Positions 46,574 to 54,858 of a stretch of 64,000 nt of DNA are shown here, piece after piece (the stretch's first letter is position 1; every line of letters begins with the position of its first letter). The notes below the pieces were generated by a model. That model was not told the origin of the DNA. It did no database searches and saw nothing but the letters and a program-made list of their open reading frames with translations. The stretch is from Thermicanus aegyptius DSM 12793 (lineage in GTDB: Bacteria; Bacillota; Bacilli; Thermicanales; Thermicanaceae), in assembly GCF_000510645.1 (NCBI RefSeq), contig NZ_KI783301.1:3363788-3427787 (forward strand), given 5' to 3'. The translations under genes and the position numbers were made by a program.

Positions 46574-46593
46574 GAATGAGCGTTCGCTCAGTT
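46574..46593. promoter_or_regulatory. TetR-type operator upstream of the acyl-CoA operon
   Basis: TGAGCG-TT-CGCTCA is a perfect palindrome at 46577-46590, within the wider TGAATGAGCGTTCGCTCAGTT (46573-46593). It is about 25-40 nt upstream of fadF, between the candidate -10 (TATAAA-like) and the ribosome binding site. Such sites are typical for TetR regulators of fatty acid operons, and the operon encodes one. Confidence 0.7.
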
Positions 46594-46651
46594 AAGTTTA
46601 TATTACCATAAGGTTAAAAATATTTCTATAAGCATGAAGGGGAGGATCGAT

Positions 46652-46701
46652 AAAAAAAATCCGCCGAGGAGGGGCGAAAGCGATGCCCTCTCGGCGGATT
46701 C
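46652..46701 (-). terminator. intrinsic terminator of the DoxX-like gene
   Basis: AATCCGCCGAG and CTCGGCGGATT form an 11-bp stem closed by a further GGGC/GCCC pair (46659-46700), followed on the minus strand by eight T residues. It separates the gene from fadF. Confidence 0.9.
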
Positions 46702-46775
46702 CTAAAAACGATGCGTTTTTCCCTGTTGCACTTTGTGGAAGCGATGCAGCCGATTTTTCGCTCGGAAACGGTCCG

Positions 46776-47276
46776 CTACGCCCTAGCCCCTTCTTTCTTA
46801 AAGGTGTTGGCGGCCCATTGCCTGATGTAAGGAATAACCCAACGGTCCAACCCGATCTTTCCGGCATTAAAACCGGCCACGATGACGAAGATGGAGAGGA
46901 GAACCATTTGCGGGTTGGTGCTGGTGGTACCGCTGAACATGAAAGCGAAGTTCATCACCATGCCGAAGAATACCGCCGCTGTGGTTAAGCATCCAAGGAT
47001 AAGTCCTAAACCAACGAGTGTTTCTCCGATTGGGATGAGAACATTGAAAAGTCCGGCGTTTGGAATGGCGAATCCTTGGAGGAAACCAGCCCACCAGCCT
47101 TGCACGGCCGGATGATCCCCTGTGGCCTTCTTCACGGCACCCATCAAAAATCCGGTTGCATCAAATCCTCCCGTCAGCTTCTCAAATCCAGCCGACAACC
47201 ACTCATACCCGAGGTAGAGGCGCAATACCAGCAATACATAGGATGCATATACATTTTCGCGCAACCAACGTACCAT
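46776..47276 (-). CDS. DoxX/TQO-small-subunit-like membrane protein
   Basis: A 166-residue protein with four predicted membrane helices and the DoxX-family start Arg-Leu-Tyr-Leu-Gly-Tyr-Glu-Trp-Leu followed by Ala-Gly-Phe-Glu-Lys-Leu-Thr-Gly-Gly-Phe. A Gly-Glu-Thr-Leu-Val-Gly-Leu-Gly-Leu-Ile-Leu-Gly segment marks the third helix. DoxX/DoxD proteins have been linked to thiosulphate:quinone oxidation and to redox stress, but the role here is uncertain. The ATG at 47276 is preferred over one five codons upstream, which lies inside the G-rich ribosome site. It stands alone between terminators and has an Fnr/CRP-like site upstream. Confidence 0.85.
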   Translation of the reverse strand: MVRWLRENVYASYVLLVLRLYLGYEWLSAGFEKLTGGFDATGFLMGAVKKATGDHPAVQGWWAGFLQGFAIPNAGLFNVLIPIGETLVGLGLILGCLTTAAVFFGMVMNFAFMFSGTTSTNPQMVLLSIFVIVAGFNAGKIGLDRWVIPYIRQWAANTFKKEGARA

Positions 47277-47394
47277 CTTACATCCCCCCAATGATTTTTT
47301 TTGAGTTTTGGATAATGAACGTTTGATCGCTCAAATGGTTCAGATGAAAATCCATTCTCCTTGAAGATGGCCATCTTTTTGAAGAACTTCTTAC

Positions 47395-47451
47395 ACCCTT
47401 ACTATACTTCGCTTCAAGAATACTTTCCATAGGTTTGTGAATTTCTTCACA
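47395..47451 (-). promoter_or_regulatory. promoter of the DoxX-like gene with Fnr/CRP-type site
   Basis: TGTGA-ATTTCT-TCACA (47436-47451) is a perfect consensus for the CRP/Fnr family. On the minus strand a promoter follows, TGGAAA, 17 nt, TATAGT (47401-47406), placing the site centre about 50 bp before the predicted start. A further TTCTTCACA/TGTGAAGAA pair extends upstream to about 47488. The remaining intergenic sequence to 47540 shows nothing else. Confidence 0.6.
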
Positions 47452-47540
47452 TTTTCTTCAAAAAGATATAAACATATTGTGAAGAATTAGCTCCACCTAT
47501 TGAAAGGGGTTACATTCCTGTTCTCATCTTGATCAAAACG

Positions 47541-47577
47541 AAAAAGCCTCCCTCGATAGGGGGAAGCGTCGCTTTTT
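47541..47577 (-). terminator. intrinsic terminator of speB
   Basis: GCCTCCC (47546-47552) and GGGAAGC (47561-47567) form a stem with one G-U pair, followed on the minus strand by five T residues. Flanking AAAAAGC/GCTTTTT (47541-47547, 47571-47577) can extend it. Confidence 0.75.
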
Positions 47578-47584
47578 CTCTTTT

Positions 47585-48454
47585 CTATTTTACCCACCCG
47601 AGCAGCATTTCCCTTACCATTTTGGCAGCCAGGATCTGCGTCTGTTCGGTGGGATCGTAGACGGGGGCCACTTCCACGAGGTCGGCCCCGACCACCTTTA
47701 CCTGGGAGCGAGCGATGGCGTGGATGGCGGCAAGCATCTCCTTGGAAGTAATGCCTCCTCCCTCCGCCGTACCCGTCCCTGGCGCGAAAGCGGGATCGAG
47801 GACATCAATGTCGATGGTGACATAGACCGGTCGGCCTGCCAAGGAAGGGAGAACCTTCTGCATCGGTGCCAAAACCTCATAGGGGAAGAAATTCATCTCC
47901 TGTCGGCCAAAGCGGAATTCCTCCTTGGTCCCGGAGCGAATGCCGAAGGAATAGACGTTTTTTCCGCCCAAAAGGTGAACGGCCTTCCGGATCGGAGTAG
48001 AGTGGGAGAGCGGCTCTCCCTCATACTCTTCCCGGAGGTCGGCATGGGCATCCACATGGATCAGCGCCAAATCCGGATAGCGCGCGTATACCTTCTCGAT
48101 GATCGGCCAGGTGACCAGGTGCTCTCCCCCTAGTCCCAACGGAAATTTCCCATCGTCAAGGAGTTTTGCGACAAAATCCCCGATGAGGGCAAGGCTCCTT
48201 CCCGGATTCCCAAAGGGAAGGGGGATATCTCCGGCATCGAAGTAGCATACTTCCGAAAGTTCTTTATCCAAATAAGGGCTATACTCTTCCAGCCCGATAG
48301 AAACCTCTCGGATGCGGGCCGGGCCAAAACGGGAGCCGGGACGAAAGCTGACGGTATAATCCATCGGCATCCCGTATAAAACCGCCTGTGCCTTATCATA
48401 ATCCTGCCGGCTGGCGATGAAAAGATTGCCGGAGTAAGCATCGTCAAACCGCAT
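47585..48454 (-). CDS. speB: agmatinase
   Basis: A 289-residue ureohydrolase that splits agmatine to putrescine and urea. Manganese ligands are in Gly-Gly-Glu-His-Leu, His-Val-Asp-Ala-His-Ala-Asp and Thr-Ile-Asp-Ile-Asp-Val-Leu-Asp-Pro, all intact. Substrate-specificity features fit agmatinase rather than arginase, and the neighbour is spermidine synthase, as in Bacillus subtilis. It starts 12 nt after the speE stop with AAGGAGG upstream. Confidence 0.95.
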   Translation of the reverse strand: MRFDDAYSGNLFIASRQDYDKAQAVLYGMPMDYTVSFRPGSRFGPARIREVSIGLEEYSPYLDKELSEVCYFDAGDIPLPFGNPGRSLALIGDFVAKLLDDGKFPLGLGGEHLVTWPIIEKVYARYPDLALIHVDAHADLREEYEGEPLSHSTPIRKAVHLLGGKNVYSFGIRSGTKEEFRFGRQEMNFFPYEVLAPMQKVLPSLAGRPVYVTIDIDVLDPAFAPGTGTAEGGGITSKEMLAAIHAIARSQVKVVGADLVEVAPVYDPTEQTQILAAKMVREMLLGWVK

Positions 48455-48466
48455 GGAGCACCCTCC

Positions 48467-49294
48467 TTACTTCAGAAGCTCTTCTACGAAACGGGGCAGG
48501 ACAAAGCAGGCATGATGGAGAGCAGGGGTGTAATATTTTGTCGCAATCTCCCGGATCGACTCTTTTTTTACCCCAAGGGGATCATGTTTTTTGGATCCCA
48601 TCGTAAAGGTCCACAACCCGCTGGGGTAGGTGGGGACATTGGCGGTGTAAAGGCGGGTGATGGGAAAAATCTCTTTCACGTCCTGAAAAACTTTACGGAT
48701 CAAGTCTCCTTTAAACCAGGGATTATCCGTCTGGGCTACAAAGATTCCCTCGTCGGTCAGGGCGTCATATATTCCCTGGTAAAAACCCCGCTCAAAAAGC
48801 TTCACGGCCGGACCTACCGGTTCGGTGGAATCGACAAGGATCACATCATACTCATTTTTTGCCTTCACGATGTGCATAAAGCCGTCATCGACGATCACCT
48901 CTACACGCGGGTCCTCCAGTTTGCCGGAGATGGTGGGCAGATATTTCTTGGAGGTTTCAATCACCTTGCCGTCAATCTCCACCAATACCGCCTTTTCTAC
49001 CGTAGGATGCTTTAATACCTCACGGATCGCCCCTCCATCCCCTCCACCGACAACCAGTACTTTCCTGGGATGGGGATGGGTAAAGAGGGCCGGATGGGTT
49101 ACCATCTCGTGATAAACAAACTCATCCTTCTCCGTCGTCATCACCATGCCGTCCAACACCAGCATATTCCCGAACTCTGCCGTCTCCAGCATGTCCAGTT
49201 TCTGATAGGGAGTCTCTTCCGTATGATGAGTCTTACGCACCCGTGCAGTAATGCCGAAATGCTCCGTCTGTTTTTCCGTGAACCACAACTCCAT
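48467..49294 (-). CDS. speE: spermidine synthase
   Basis: A 275-residue aminopropyltransferase that makes spermidine from putrescine and decarboxylated SAM. Key motifs are Val-Val-Gly-Gly-Gly-Asp-Gly-Gly (about residues 82-89), Glu-Ile-Asp at the end of the next strand, and Asp-Ser-Thr-Glu-Pro-Val-Gly-Pro around the catalytic Asp. The N-terminus Met-Glu-Leu-Trp-Phe-Thr-Glu is the Bacillus type. Transcribed from the promoter at 49348-49375 and followed by speB in one unit, so putrescine production and use are coupled. Confidence 0.96.
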   Translation of the reverse strand: MELWFTEKQTEHFGITARVRKTHHTEETPYQKLDMLETAEFGNMLVLDGMVMTTEKDEFVYHEMVTHPALFTHPHPRKVLVVGGGDGGAIREVLKHPTVEKAVLVEIDGKVIETSKKYLPTISGKLEDPRVEVIVDDGFMHIVKAKNEYDVILVDSTEPVGPAVKLFERGFYQGIYDALTDEGIFVAQTDNPWFKGDLIRKVFQDVKEIFPITRLYTANVPTYPSGLWTFTMGSKKHDPLGVKKESIREIATKYYTPALHHACFVLPRFVEELLK

Positions 49295-49347
49295 CTCTCC
49301 ATCCTCACTTTCCCGGAAAATTTACCTGTCCCATTGCAACGGATAAA

Positions 49348-49375
49348 ATTATATCCCATCTCTTCGGAAAATCAA
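49348..49375 (-). promoter_or_regulatory. sigma-A promoter of speE-speB
   Basis: TTGATT (49370-49375), 16-nt spacer and TATAAT (49348-49353) on the minus strand, 54 nt upstream of speE. Confidence 0.7.
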
Positions 49376-49432
49376 GTATAAGCAAAGCCAATCTTTTCCA
49401 TACTGTTAAGTGAAGGAAAAGGTGGTGGCATA

Positions 49433-51433
49433 ATGATCCGCTTCATTGTAAGACTGGTTCAAGGGATCATTCTCTCTTTTCTCCTTATGATCTTGGGGGG
49501 GCTCTTTTTCGTCCTCTATCTCGGATCCCAGCCTCTCCCTCCTGCCGATGTGGAGGAGAGCAGTTTCCTCTACACCGCCGATGGAGAGTTGTTAGAGACG
49601 CTTCATCAGGGAATCAATCGGCAAACGGTACCCCTCGATCAAATCCCCGCTGCCGTACGGAACGCCACCATCGCCATTGAAGATCGGTATTTTTACCAAC
49701 ATTTCGGCTTCGATCCCAAGCGGATAGCCGCTTCTCTCTTAATCAATCTCCAGGAAGGGAAGATGGTTCAAGGAGCGAGCACCATTACCCAGCAGTTGGC
49801 AAGGAATCTCTACCTTAGCCACGATAAAACCTGGGAGCGAAAACTCCGGGAGCTTCTCCTCTCCATCCAGCTTGAATTAAATTATTCCAAAGATCAGATC
49901 TTGGAGATGTATTTAAACCAAATCTATTACGGCAACTCGGCCTATGGCATCGAAAGCGCCTCCCATACCTACTTGGGCAAATCGGCCAAAGAGTTAACCC
50001 TCGCCGAGGCGGCTCTCTTAGCGGGGATTCCCAAGGGCCCCACCTATTATGAACCTTATCGTCATTTCGAGAACGCAAAGAAAAGGCAGCGCCTCGTCTT
50101 AAATGCCATGGTGGAAAACGGCTATATCACCCGGGAAGAGGCAGACCGCGCCTATCAAGAAGAGATCCACCTGATCAAAGGAGCGCCTAAAAAGGTAAGC
50201 CTCGCCCCTTACTTCCGGGATGCGGTGCTGGAATGGATCGACCGGAACCTGGGCCTCACTCCTTCCGACTTAAACAAGGGAGGATATCGAATTTACACCA
50301 CCCTCTCTTTGCCGACGCAAAAAAAGGCGGAAGAAGCGGTGGCCAAACGCCTTCCCAAAGAGCAGCCTTTACAGGTTGCCCTCGTCGCCATCGAGCCCGG
50401 GACCGGATATGTAAGGGCGATGGTGGGCGGAAGGGATTATGACGAGAGCCAATACAACCGGGTTTATGCGAAAAGGCAACCCGGATCGACCTTTAAGCCT
50501 TTCCTTTATCTCGCCGCCCTCGAAAATGGAATGACCCCTTTAACCAAGATCGAAAGCAAACCGACCGTTTTTCAATACGAAGGAAAGTTATACAGCCCGA
50601 ATAATTATCATAAGGAGTATGCCAATGATTATATCACGATGTTGGAAGCGATCAAAAAATCGGATAACATCTACGCCATCACCACCCACATGACCATTGG
50701 ACCGGAAAAACTGGTAAACCGAGCAAAGGAGTTAGGCATCGAAACTCCTTTACAAGCAATCCCCTCCCTCCCCTTGGGAAGCATCCCCCTCTCCCCCATG
50801 GAGATGGTTACGGCGTATGCCACCATCGCCAATGCAGGGGAAAAAGTGGAGCCGATCCTGGTTGCCCGCATCGAGGATCGGAACGGGAAGGTGATTTACT
50901 CCGCCGCTGAGGAAAAAAAGAAGGTGGCCGATTCCCGTTATGTATCGATCCTGATTCGCCTGATGCAGGCCGTTTTTGAAAAAGGAGGGACGGCGTACAG
51001 CATCGCAGGCGATCTAAAACGTCCGGTCGCCGGGAAGACAGGATCCACACCCTATGATGGATGGATGATCGGATTTACACCCCAGTTGGCCGCCGCGGTC
51101 TGGGTAGGATTTGATAAGAACCAACCCCTCTCTGATGTGGATTCCTACCGTTCTAAACATATTTGGGCCGATTTCATGGAAGGGGCGTTGTCTTCCTCTC
51201 CCCCGATGCTCTTTCCCTTACCGGACGGTTTAATCTCAGCATATATCGACCCGGAAACCGGGGAGCTGGCGACGGTGAACTGTCCCGATGCCGAACTGCT
51301 GTACTTTATTCCCGGGACCGAACCGACCACCTACTGCACAAAGCATCCTGCCCCTGATAAAGAAAAAAAGGAGACAGAGAAGAAAACTCCAAAGAAATCG
51401 TTGTGGGACCGGGTGAAAGAATGGTGGGAATAA
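49433..51433 (+). CDS. pbpG: bifunctional class A penicillin-binding protein
   Basis: A 666-residue membrane-anchored peptidoglycan synthase. One N-terminal helix (about 10-32) is followed by a glycosyltransferase domain with Ile-Glu-Asp-Arg-Tyr-Phe-Tyr-Gln-His and Gln-Gln-Leu-Ala-Arg-Asn-Leu, and a transpeptidase with Ser-Thr-Phe-Lys, Ser-Asp-Asn and Lys-Thr-Gly-Ser. The C-terminus is Lys/Glu rich. It lies divergently from speE-speB, where Bacillus subtilis has pbpG (ywhE), a class A protein active in sporulation; the same identity is likely by position. AGGTGGTG precedes the ATG. It is one of two intact plus-strand genes. Confidence 0.95.
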   Translation: MIRFIVRLVQGIILSFLLMILGGLFFVLYLGSQPLPPADVEESSFLYTADGELLETLHQGINRQTVPLDQIPAAVRNATIAIEDRYFYQHFGFDPKRIAASLLINLQEGKMVQGASTITQQLARNLYLSHDKTWERKLRELLLSIQLELNYSKDQILEMYLNQIYYGNSAYGIESASHTYLGKSAKELTLAEAALLAGIPKGPTYYEPYRHFENAKKRQRLVLNAMVENGYITREEADRAYQEEIHLIKGAPKKVSLAPYFRDAVLEWIDRNLGLTPSDLNKGGYRIYTTLSLPTQKKAEEAVAKRLPKEQPLQVALVAIEPGTGYVRAMVGGRDYDESQYNRVYAKRQPGSTFKPFLYLAALENGMTPLTKIESKPTVFQYEGKLYSPNNYHKEYANDYITMLEAIKKSDNIYAITTHMTIGPEKLVNRAKELGIETPLQAIPSLPLGSIPLSPMEMVTAYATIANAGEKVEPILVARIEDRNGKVIYSAAEEKKKVADSRYVSILIRLMQAVFEKGGTAYSIAGDLKRPVAGKTGSTPYDGWMIGFTPQLAAAVWVGFDKNQPLSDVDSYRSKHIWADFMEGALSSSPPMLFPLPDGLISAYIDPETGELATVNCPDAELLYFIPGTEPTTYCTKHPAPDKEKKETEKKTPKKSLWDRVKEWWE

Positions 51434-51496
51434 GGCGGAAGAAAAAGTAGGATCGGTACCCGCTCGTTTAGAGTGGAGGAAGACTGTGTGGAGTCT

Positions 51497-52462
51497 TTAG
51501 GAGAGGGCTTGTACCGATTGAAAGACCAGATAGCCCCCTCCAATCATACCGGCATCGTTTCCTAATTTTGCAATCTCCAACGTGAGGACTTCGAGCGCCT
51601 CCGGAAGCGCAAAACGCTCCAGATGTTTCCGTAACGGGTTCATCAACAGCTCCCCTGCGGCGGAAACCCCGCCCCCGATCAAAATTCGTTCCGGGTTAAG
51701 GGAATTGATGAGGGCACCCAAGGCGAAGGCTAAAGAATAGGCAGCCGAATCAAAGATTTCGAGGGCTAAAGAATCTCCAACACTCGCCGCTTCCGCCATA
51801 TCCCTGGGCGTAACTCTCCCTCTTTCCTCATAGACTTTGCGAAGAAGAGATTCTCTCCCCTGTTGGAGTGCTTCTACAGCTTTTCTCCGCATCGCCGTGG
51901 CGGAGGATTCCGTTTCCAGGCACCCAAACCGGCCGCAGTTACACCTTTCTCCGTCGAGACGGACCGGCATATGGCCGATCTCCCCGCCAATCCCATTTAC
52001 CCCGCTCACGATTTCACCATGGATGAGGATCCCGCCTCCAACACCGGTTCCTAGGGTTACCATGATCAACTCTTTTGCCCCCACTCCTGCCCCTTTCCAC
52101 ATTTCCCCCAGCGCGGCCAGGTTGGCGTCATTATCCATAAAGACCGGATAGGGGATCAGGCGCTGCAGCTTTTCTTTAGCAGGGTAATCTCTCCAGTGCA
52201 GATTCACCGCCTGGGTAACCAATCCTCGATCTTTTAAAACATATCCGGGTATCCCTAGTCCTACTCCCAGGATCTCCACACCTTCGGCGATCGAAGAGGC
52301 GGCAATCTGTTTCACCCCATCCGAAATCTTGTGCAGGATCGCATCTGCCCCTTCCCCCACCGGCGTGGGAATGGAAAGAGAGGTTAAGATCCTCCCTTCT
52401 TCATGGATGAGCCCCAGCTTTAAATAAGTCCCGCCCACATCTACAGCGATGGCTGCTTTCAT
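51497..52462 (-). CDS. ROK-family sugar kinase (glucokinase-like)
   Basis: A 321-residue ATP-dependent kinase. The phosphate loop Asp-Val-Gly-Gly-Thr-Tyr-Leu-Lys-Leu-Gly is at residues 7-16. The zinc motif Cys-Asn-Cys-Gly-Arg-Phe-Gly-Cys-Leu-Glu and the ROK signature Gly-Glu-Ile-Gly-His-Met precede it in the fold. Glucose is the usual substrate of such lone ROK kinases in Bacillales, but other hexoses are possible. Start: AAGGAGG lies before two adjacent ATGs (52465, 52462); the second has the better spacing. The longer upstream frame is unsupported. Confidence 0.9.
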   Translation of the reverse strand: MKAAIAVDVGGTYLKLGLIHEEGRILTSLSIPTPVGEGADAILHKISDGVKQIAASSIAEGVEILGVGLGIPGYVLKDRGLVTQAVNLHWRDYPAKEKLQRLIPYPVFMDNDANLAALGEMWKGAGVGAKELIMVTLGTGVGGGILIHGEIVSGVNGIGGEIGHMPVRLDGERCNCGRFGCLETESSATAMRRKAVEALQQGRESLLRKVYEERGRVTPRDMAEAASVGDSLALEIFDSAAYSLAFALGALINSLNPERILIGGGVSAAGELLMNPLRKHLERFALPEALEVLTLEIAKLGNDAGMIGGGYLVFQSVQALS

Positions 52463-52713
52463 CATGATGGCCTCCTTCATGGTCTCTCCTTTTGATGATC
52501 GATCTGATGATGCGCCCCCTAACCACTTCTCATTGGGCGCATCTTCCACCCTCATCTTACCCTCTCCATTCGCCCTTCGTCAAAAGGAGATTTCTGTTCC
52601 ACCGGTGAGTCTTTGCTCGTATGATCGGGAGGATAAAAAAAGGAGGATTTTCGCGCGCAAATCGAGTAAAATAAAGGGTGGGCAAAAAATAAGATAAAAA
52701 AGGAGGAATCCGT

Positions 52714-52920
52714 ATGCCCTTCATCACGATTAAGATGTTGGAAGGAAGGAGCCCGGAGCTTAAGAAAGAACTGGTGGAAAAAGTAACGGCCGTGGTTGCC
52801 GAAACCTTAGCTGTGCCTAAGGACCGCATCCATCTCTTTTTAGAGGACATGAAACCGGACACCTATGCCCACGGGGGAGTGCTCGCTTCCGAGAGGAACA
52901 AGACCCCTGAAACAAAGTAA
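52714..52920 (+). CDS. 4-oxalocrotonate tautomerase-like protein
   Basis: A 68-residue small tautomerase. Pro follows the initiator Met, giving the catalytic N-terminal proline after Met removal, and the fold pattern Ile-Thr-Ile-Lys-Met-Leu-Glu-Gly-Arg-Ser is typical. It matches ywhB of Bacillus subtilis in size and neighbourhood; the physiological substrate is unknown. AAGGAGG lies 7 nt before the ATG. The predicted promoter is weak (TAAAAT about 45 nt upstream). It stands alone on the plus strand between two minus-strand genes. Confidence 0.9.
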   Translation: MPFITIKMLEGRSPELKKELVEKVTAVVAETLAVPKDRIHLFLEDMKPDTYAHGGVLASERNKTPETK

Positions 52921-52979
52921 GGAGCGCCTGCGCTTATGTCTGAGCCGATCTTCTTAGTCTCATGGAAAGTTTGAACCGC

Positions 52980-53621
52980 CTATTCTCTCCCCTGGCTTAC
53001 ATGATTGAGGAGCAATTGTAAGGAAACCTTAACCACCTCTTCTAGAGAAGCGCCGGCATCGATCACCTTTATTCTCTCAGGCTCATGATCGGCCAGGACC
53101 AGGTAACCTTCCCTTACCTTGCGATGAAACTGGAGCGATTCCATATCAAGACGATTTACCTCCCTTTCCCCATCCCGATATACCCGGGAAAGCCCCACCT
53201 CCGGGGGAAGGTCAAGATAAAGGGTAAGGGAAGGAAAGGCCTCACCGATCGCGAAGCGGTTTAAGTCCAGAATTTCTTTCATCCCTAGCCCCCGGGCATA
53301 TCCTTGATAAGCCAGGCTGGAGTCTACATAACGGTCGCAGAGAACCAATTTTCCCTCTTTCAAGGCGGGAAGAACCTTCTCCACGAGATGTTGCCGGCGT
53401 GAAGCCGCGTAGAGGAGGGCTTCCGTGATGGCATCCATTCCCCTATGCTCGGGATTAAGGAGGATGGCGCGGATCGCTTCGGCGATCGCCACTCCTCCCG
53501 GTTCCCGGGTGAGAAGGACTCTCTTCCCCCTCCTCTCCAACTCCTCTTTCAACCGCTGTAAAACGGTCGTCTTTCCGGCCCCTTCAATCCCCTCCACCGT
53601 GATAAAGTTTTTCAGTCCCAT
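52980..53621 (-). CDS. tmk: thymidylate kinase
   Basis: A 213-residue kinase converting dTMP to dTDP. P-loop Glu-Gly-Ile-Glu-Gly-Ala-Gly-Lys-Thr-Thr (about 9-18), Thr-Arg-Glu-Pro-Gly-Gly, and Cys-Asp-Arg-Tyr-Val-Asp-Ser-Ser-Leu-Ala-Tyr-Gln-Gly are intact. AAGGAGG lies upstream of the ATG. The usual neighbours holB and the DNA-replication genes are not adjacent; it follows a radical SAM gene by 26 nt. Confidence 0.96.
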   Translation of the reverse strand: MGLKNFITVEGIEGAGKTTVLQRLKEELERRGKRVLLTREPGGVAIAEAIRAILLNPEHRGMDAITEALLYAASRRQHLVEKVLPALKEGKLVLCDRYVDSSLAYQGYARGLGMKEILDLNRFAIGEAFPSLTLYLDLPPEVGLSRVYRDGEREVNRLDMESLQFHRKVREGYLVLADHEPERIKVIDAGASLEEVVKVSLQLLLNHVSQGRE

Positions 53622-53647
53622 GCCCGGCCCCTCCTTCCTCCCACTTC

Positions 53648-54652
53648 TTATAAAAGTTCTTTTGTTTCATATGTCTCCTCTACCCTGCGGTAAAATTTCC
53701 CTTGCCAGCTGTTTCTCCGCACCAATTCAAGGTCGATGGCGTTTAATACTTCCCACTTCTTTCGGCTCCACATCGGCCCGATTAAAAGATCCGGGGGGCC
53801 ATCGCCGGTTAAGCGGTGGATCACCATCTCCGGAGGGAGAATCTCCAGGATATCCACCACCTGCTTTACATACTCCTCCTTCTCCATGAGGCGGACTACC
53901 CCCTGCTCATACTGCTTCACCATCGGGGTCTTCTTCAACAGGTGAAGGAGATGGATCTTGATCCCCTGCACATCTAAGCCGGCTACCGCCCTCGCCGTAG
54001 CCATCATCATCTCTTTTGTTTCCTGGGGAAGGCCGAGGATAATGTGGCTTACCACCCGTATTCCGTGGCGGCGCAGTTTCTTGACTCCCTCAACATAGGT
54101 GGGATAATCATGCCCCCGGTTAATCAACCGGGCGGTCTCTTCATGGATGGTCTGAAGCCCTAATTCAACCCACAACTCGGTGCGGGAATGAAGTTCAGCC
54201 AAGAGTTCAACCACATCATCCGGTAGGCAGTCGGGACGGGTAGCAATGGAGAGGCCCACCACTCCTTCTTCCTGTAAAATCGTCTCATACATCTCCCTTA
54301 ATTCTTCCACAGGGGCATAGGTATTGGTAAATGCCTGAAAATAGCCGATATATTTGGCTTCCGGCCACTTCCTATGCATCCGATCCCGTACCTCTCTGAA
54401 TTGTTTCGAAAGGTCATCCCTTCGTCTCCCTGCAAAATCCCCGGAGCCTCTGGAACTGCAAAAGGTACAACCTCCTATCGCTACCTTCCCGTCCCGGTTG
54501 GGACAGGTAAAACCTCCATCCAACATCACTTTAAAAACCTTCATACCAAAATGATGGCGAAGGTAGGAGTTCCAAGTATAGTATCGCTTTCCTCCCCATC
54601 GTCGGGGGAGTTCTGCGATTTGATGCTTTTCCATGATTTGATGCTCTTCCAT
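53648..54652 (-). CDS. radical SAM protein, YhcC/TIGR01212 family
   Basis: A 334-residue radical SAM enzyme of the TIGR01212 family (Bacillus YtqA, Escherichia YhcC), substrate unknown. The cluster motif is Cys-Pro-Asn-Arg-Asp-Gly-Lys, with further Cys in Gly-Gly-Cys-Thr-Phe-Cys, giving the family's expanded spacing, and the core motifs Gly-Tyr-Phe-Gln-Ala-Phe-Thr-Asn-Thr-Tyr and Trp-Val-Glu-Leu-Gly-Leu-Gln-Thr follow. The ATG at 54652 has AAGGGGGC upstream. The first 12 residues are a tandem duplication (Met-Glu-Glu-His-Gln-Ile then Met-Glu-Lys-His-Gln-Ile), so the second Met (54634) may be the ancestral start. Confidence 0.88.
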   Translation of the reverse strand: MEEHQIMEKHQIAELPRRWGGKRYYTWNSYLRHHFGMKVFKVMLDGGFTCPNRDGKVAIGGCTFCSSRGSGDFAGRRRDDLSKQFREVRDRMHRKWPEAKYIGYFQAFTNTYAPVEELREMYETILQEEGVVGLSIATRPDCLPDDVVELLAELHSRTELWVELGLQTIHEETARLINRGHDYPTYVEGVKKLRRHGIRVVSHIILGLPQETKEMMMATARAVAGLDVQGIKIHLLHLLKKTPMVKQYEQGVVRLMEKEEYVKQVVDILEILPPEMVIHRLTGDGPPDLLIGPMWSRKKWEVLNAIDLELVRRNSWQGKFYRRVEETYETKELL

Positions 54653-54755
54653 GGTTTGCCCCCTTTCTACAAGGACAGCTCTATTATAGCATATCTGCTT
54701 CTTCCGACATTTTTTGCAACTATTGATCCTTCCCCTGATTGAATAGAAGAATTCC

Positions 54756-54803
54756 AAAAAAAATAACATCCCTCCTCCAGTTGGGATGTACTCAAGGGAT
54801 GTT
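54756..54803 (-). terminator. intrinsic terminator of cvfB
   Basis: AACATCCCT (54765-54773) and AGGGATGTT (54795-54803) pair over 9 bp, and on the minus strand the stem is followed by eight T residues. An internal GGGATGT offers an alternative, shorter pairing. Confidence 0.85.
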
Positions 54804-54858
54804 GGACTCCCTCTCATTCTATGCCCATGCGGCCTTTTCCCTCGTCCAAAGGGGCCCA

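Noticed and set aside
47300-47330. Second TetR-like operator ahead of the DoxX-like gene
   Set aside because: The arms TGAGCG/CGTTCA differ by one base and are 6 nt apart instead of 2, so it does not match the fadF operator well.
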